A stretch of 64,000 nt of DNA from Riemerella anatipestifer. GTDB taxonomy: Bacteria > Bacteroidota > Bacteroidia > Flavobacteriales > Weeksellaceae. The stretch is taken from contig NZ_CP142016.1 of the NCBI RefSeq assembly GCF_035666175.1, forward strand, positions 1,984,001-2,048,000, in the 5' to 3' direction. The translations under genes were made by a program, and so were the position numbers. Shown piece after piece: positions 62,135 to 64,000 of this stretch (position 1 is the stretch's first letter; every line of letters starts with the position of its first letter). The notes under the pieces are model-generated. The model was given only the letters and a program-made list of their open reading frames with translations, was not told where the DNA came from and did not search any database.

Positions 62135-64000
62135 ATGCCACACCTTTGGGGAAACATATTAGTAGTGACAAAAGACGAGCTTGTGCCTAAATATTATAAA
62201 ACAATACAGGCTCTTCAAGTTAGTATTTGGCGTTACAAAAACTTGCCTTATGGTATTAAACAAGTACAGAAGGGAGGTAATGGTCGCCAAATGTTAGTTA
62301 ATTTTGATACGCTCCCTAAAGAACTGCAAGAGGCAATAGGCGACCCTAGAAAAATGGAACACCCACTTTTACACTTTTGGGAGGTTAGCCCTCTAGCCAC
62401 GGCTTTCTATACTACTTTTGATTTTGAGGACGGTATGCCGCTAAAAACGGAGTTCCAAGAGGAGTATATCACTAACGCCTCCGTACTTATTGCTTTACAA
62501 AAGCTGAAAGAACACAGACTAGCATTGAAGGACGGTAAAAAAGTGGGAATTACCAAGTCTCTTTGGGAGGATATGGTAACCTTTAATGATATTCTTCCGA
62601 AAATACACCACCGCCCTCATACCATGATGGTTGGAGAAAGGCATTTTGATAGACTTTTTAAAGCGTTTTTAAAAGGCGATGAAAAGGGATTTAATTTTGA
62701 GAGCCTTATTTCTAAAAAGCTCAACAATCAGCACCGCCGTATTATGACGGACGAGATGATGGAACTGCTTAACGCTATGTTTGCTGGGCAGGAGCATAAG
62801 CCGACACGCACCGAGATTGCCAATAAATATCAAGGTTTTTTGGAGGGCGAGGTCGAAGTTATCAACCATACAACGGGAGAAGTATACGACCATACGGATA
62901 GAACGAAGTACAAAAAAATATCCGAAAGCTCTATCATTGCATGGCTTGCTAAATGGGAGTACAAAATAGGAGCCTTTGCTAAAAGAAGTGGCAACCGCCA
63001 AACCTTATTACAGCAATTTGTGCCTTACCACTCTTTATCTAAAGTGAAAGAGGCAGGTGTATTAGTTTCTATTGACGATAGACAGCCTCCATTTTTCTAC
63101 GATAAAGGTAAAAGAATGTGGTTTTATATGGCGATAGACCTAGGTTCTGAAGCGTGGACGACTTGGGTGCATGGAGAAACTAAAGAGGGGCTAATATTGG
63201 AGTTTTACCGCCAAATGGTAAGAAACTACACCGAGTGGGGCTTTAATCTGCCTTTGGAATTAGAGTGCGAAAGTGCGTTGAATAGCACTTTTAAAGATAC
63301 TTTCTTAAAACAAGGAGCCATGTTTGAGCGTGTGAGAATAGAGGCGAACAAAGCAAGGTCTAAGCATATTGAGAGGTATTTTGGTAAGCTCCGCTATGAG
63401 TTTGAGAAAGATAAAAATGGCTGGTTGGGACGACCGTTTGCAAGGAAAGAAGACAACCAAAAAGGGGCTGGTGCGGACATCATTTTACCAAAGGAAAAAA
63501 TCATCATGAACTCGCTCTACGACATTCAAAAATGGAACAATATGGAGCACAGTCGCTACGAGGGCAAAAGCCGTTGGCAAGTTTTTACAGAAATGCAATG
63601 CAAAGACACGAAACCTACCAACTGGAGAGCGATACTCCCTCATTTAGGAAGGGTTACAAGTACCTCTTGTAATGCGGGTATAGTAAGATTTAGAAGTGCC
63701 GAATATTTACTAGGATTAGGTGGAGAAATAGCTTTAGGCGACGATTTAATCAAGCTAATGAAGTATGTGGAGGGCAAGAGCTTTGAGGTGTATTGGCTTG
63801 ACGGCAACGACGGTAGTCCATTAAAAGCAATGATTTATTACGATGATATGCTTTTGTGTGAATTATTACCAAAGCCAGTATATAGCCGTGCTTACCATGA
63901 GTTAGATGATACGGGTAAAATCAACCGCCAAATTATGAGTGCTTATGAAAACACCGTGAACGCCTTTATGCGTGAGCGTAAAAATGATATTGACAATCTC
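62135..64000 (+). CDS. Mu-like (MuA/rve-type) DDE transposase, incomplete at window end
   Basis: An open frame of 622 codons that runs off the window without a stop. The N-terminal part looks like end-binding helical domains (VPKYYKTIQALQVSIWRYKNLP, the KPTRTEIANKYQGF region). The catalytic RNase-H-like core has D335 (FYMAIDLGSEAWTTWV), a middle acidic position at E377/E379 (LPLELECESALN) and E413 (KARSKHIERYFGKLRYEFE). The basic C-terminal part continues to the edge. In Mu-like phages this protein integrates and replicatively transposes the genome with an ATPase (MuB) encoded next. The middle catalytic residue appears to be Glu, not Asp. Confidence 0.85.
   Translation, partial: MPHLWGNILVVTKDELVPKYYKTIQALQVSIWRYKNLPYGIKQVQKGGNGRQMLVNFDTLPKELQEAIGDPRKMEHPLLHFWEVSPLATAFYTTFDFEDGMPLKTEFQEEYITNASVLIALQKLKEHRLALKDGKKVGITKSLWEDMVTFNDILPKIHHRPHTMMVGERHFDRLFKAFLKGDEKGFNFESLISKKLNNQHRRIMTDEMMELLNAMFAGQEHKPTRTEIANKYQGFLEGEVEVINHTTGEVYDHTDRTKYKKISESSIIAWLAKWEYKIGAFAKRSGNRQTLLQQFVPYHSLSKVKEAGVLVSIDDRQPPFFYDKGKRMWFYMAIDLGSEAWTTWVHGETKEGLILEFYRQMVRNYTEWGFNLPLELECESALNSTFKDTFLKQGAMFERVRIEANKARSKHIERYFGKLRYEFEKDKNGWLGRPFARKEDNQKGAGADIILPKEKIIMNSLYDIQKWNNMEHSRYEGKSRWQVFTEMQCKDTKPTNWRAILPHLGRVTSTSCNAGIVRFRSAEYLLGLGGEIALGDDLIKLMKYVEGKSFEVYWLDGNDGSPLKAMIYYDDMLLCELLPKPVYSRAYHELDDTGKINRQIMSAYENTVNAFMRERKNDIDNL

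Overview
The window is low-GC chromosomal DNA of a Flavobacteriia/Weeksellaceae bacterium, most likely Riemerella anatipestifer or a very close relative. Three things support this: eight near-identical IS982-family transposase genes that I recognise as ISRa1, promoters of the Bacteroidetes type (TAnnTTTG, sometimes with TTTG 19 bp upstream) with few Shine-Dalgarno sites, and families typical of the group (GLPGLI, DUF6261, DUF2480, DUF4407, type B L31, FTR-like TrxB-type ferredoxin reductase). The species name is inference; no 16S gene is present.

Layout. 1-10.8 kb is core: mrdA-rodA elongasome genes, an OmpA-type lipoprotein, an O-methyltransferase, an NlpC/P60 hydrolase, waaA, a TonB-dependent receptor with an operator-like palindrome over its promoter, a thioredoxin-like protein and a bacilliredoxin. 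10.8-14.7 kb has ISRa1 copy 1, small exported proteins including a GLPGLI protein, and a DUF6261 gene. 14.8-18.7 kb is a haem operon on the minus strand (hemA-hemC-hemD-hemE). 18.9-26.4 kb is rearranged accessory DNA: ISRa1 copies 2, 3 and 4, a Crp-like regulator, a Cys-rich exported protein, a GLPGLI gene cut by ISRa1, a DUF4407 gene, and the 3' part of a phosphate-transporter gene. 26.4-37.7 kb (fibre-like surface protein, HU-like protein, recJ-nadD, pepT, class I fumarase, and the 5' part of the same phosphate-transporter gene) is an inverted block. The target-site duplications of ISRa1 copies 4 and 5 match only when exchanged between the two copies, so recombination between these two opposed elements flipped about 11.3 kb. 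38.7-51.4 kb is core again: GlmU-like protein, rpmE, MazG-like protein, aroA, ferredoxin and its reductase, DUF3108, DUF2480, DUF937, a deoxyhypusine-synthase homologue and katG.

51.4-54.3 kb is a head-to-tail array of three ISRa1 units; the second and third lack the first 66 bp of the element, and the outer flanks share no target duplication. 54.2-59 kb is a mobile-element remnant: two small HTH proteins (one frameshifted), strongly structured non-coding DNA, and an incomplete PRTRC module (ThiF, frameshifted protein B and two unknown genes). 59.7-64 kb is the left, early region of a Mu-like transposable prophage: repressor, Ner-sized protein, BRO-type antirepressor, small early genes, a cloverleaf-like DNA/RNA structure, and a DDE transposase that runs off the window.

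Together the window shows a conserved housekeeping backbone being remodelled by one IS through simple insertion, gene disruption, inversion and tandem amplification, next to a prophage. Several broken genes differ from an intact frame by a single base in an A/T homopolymer. That could be real decay or sequencing error and should be resolved before the genes are called dead.
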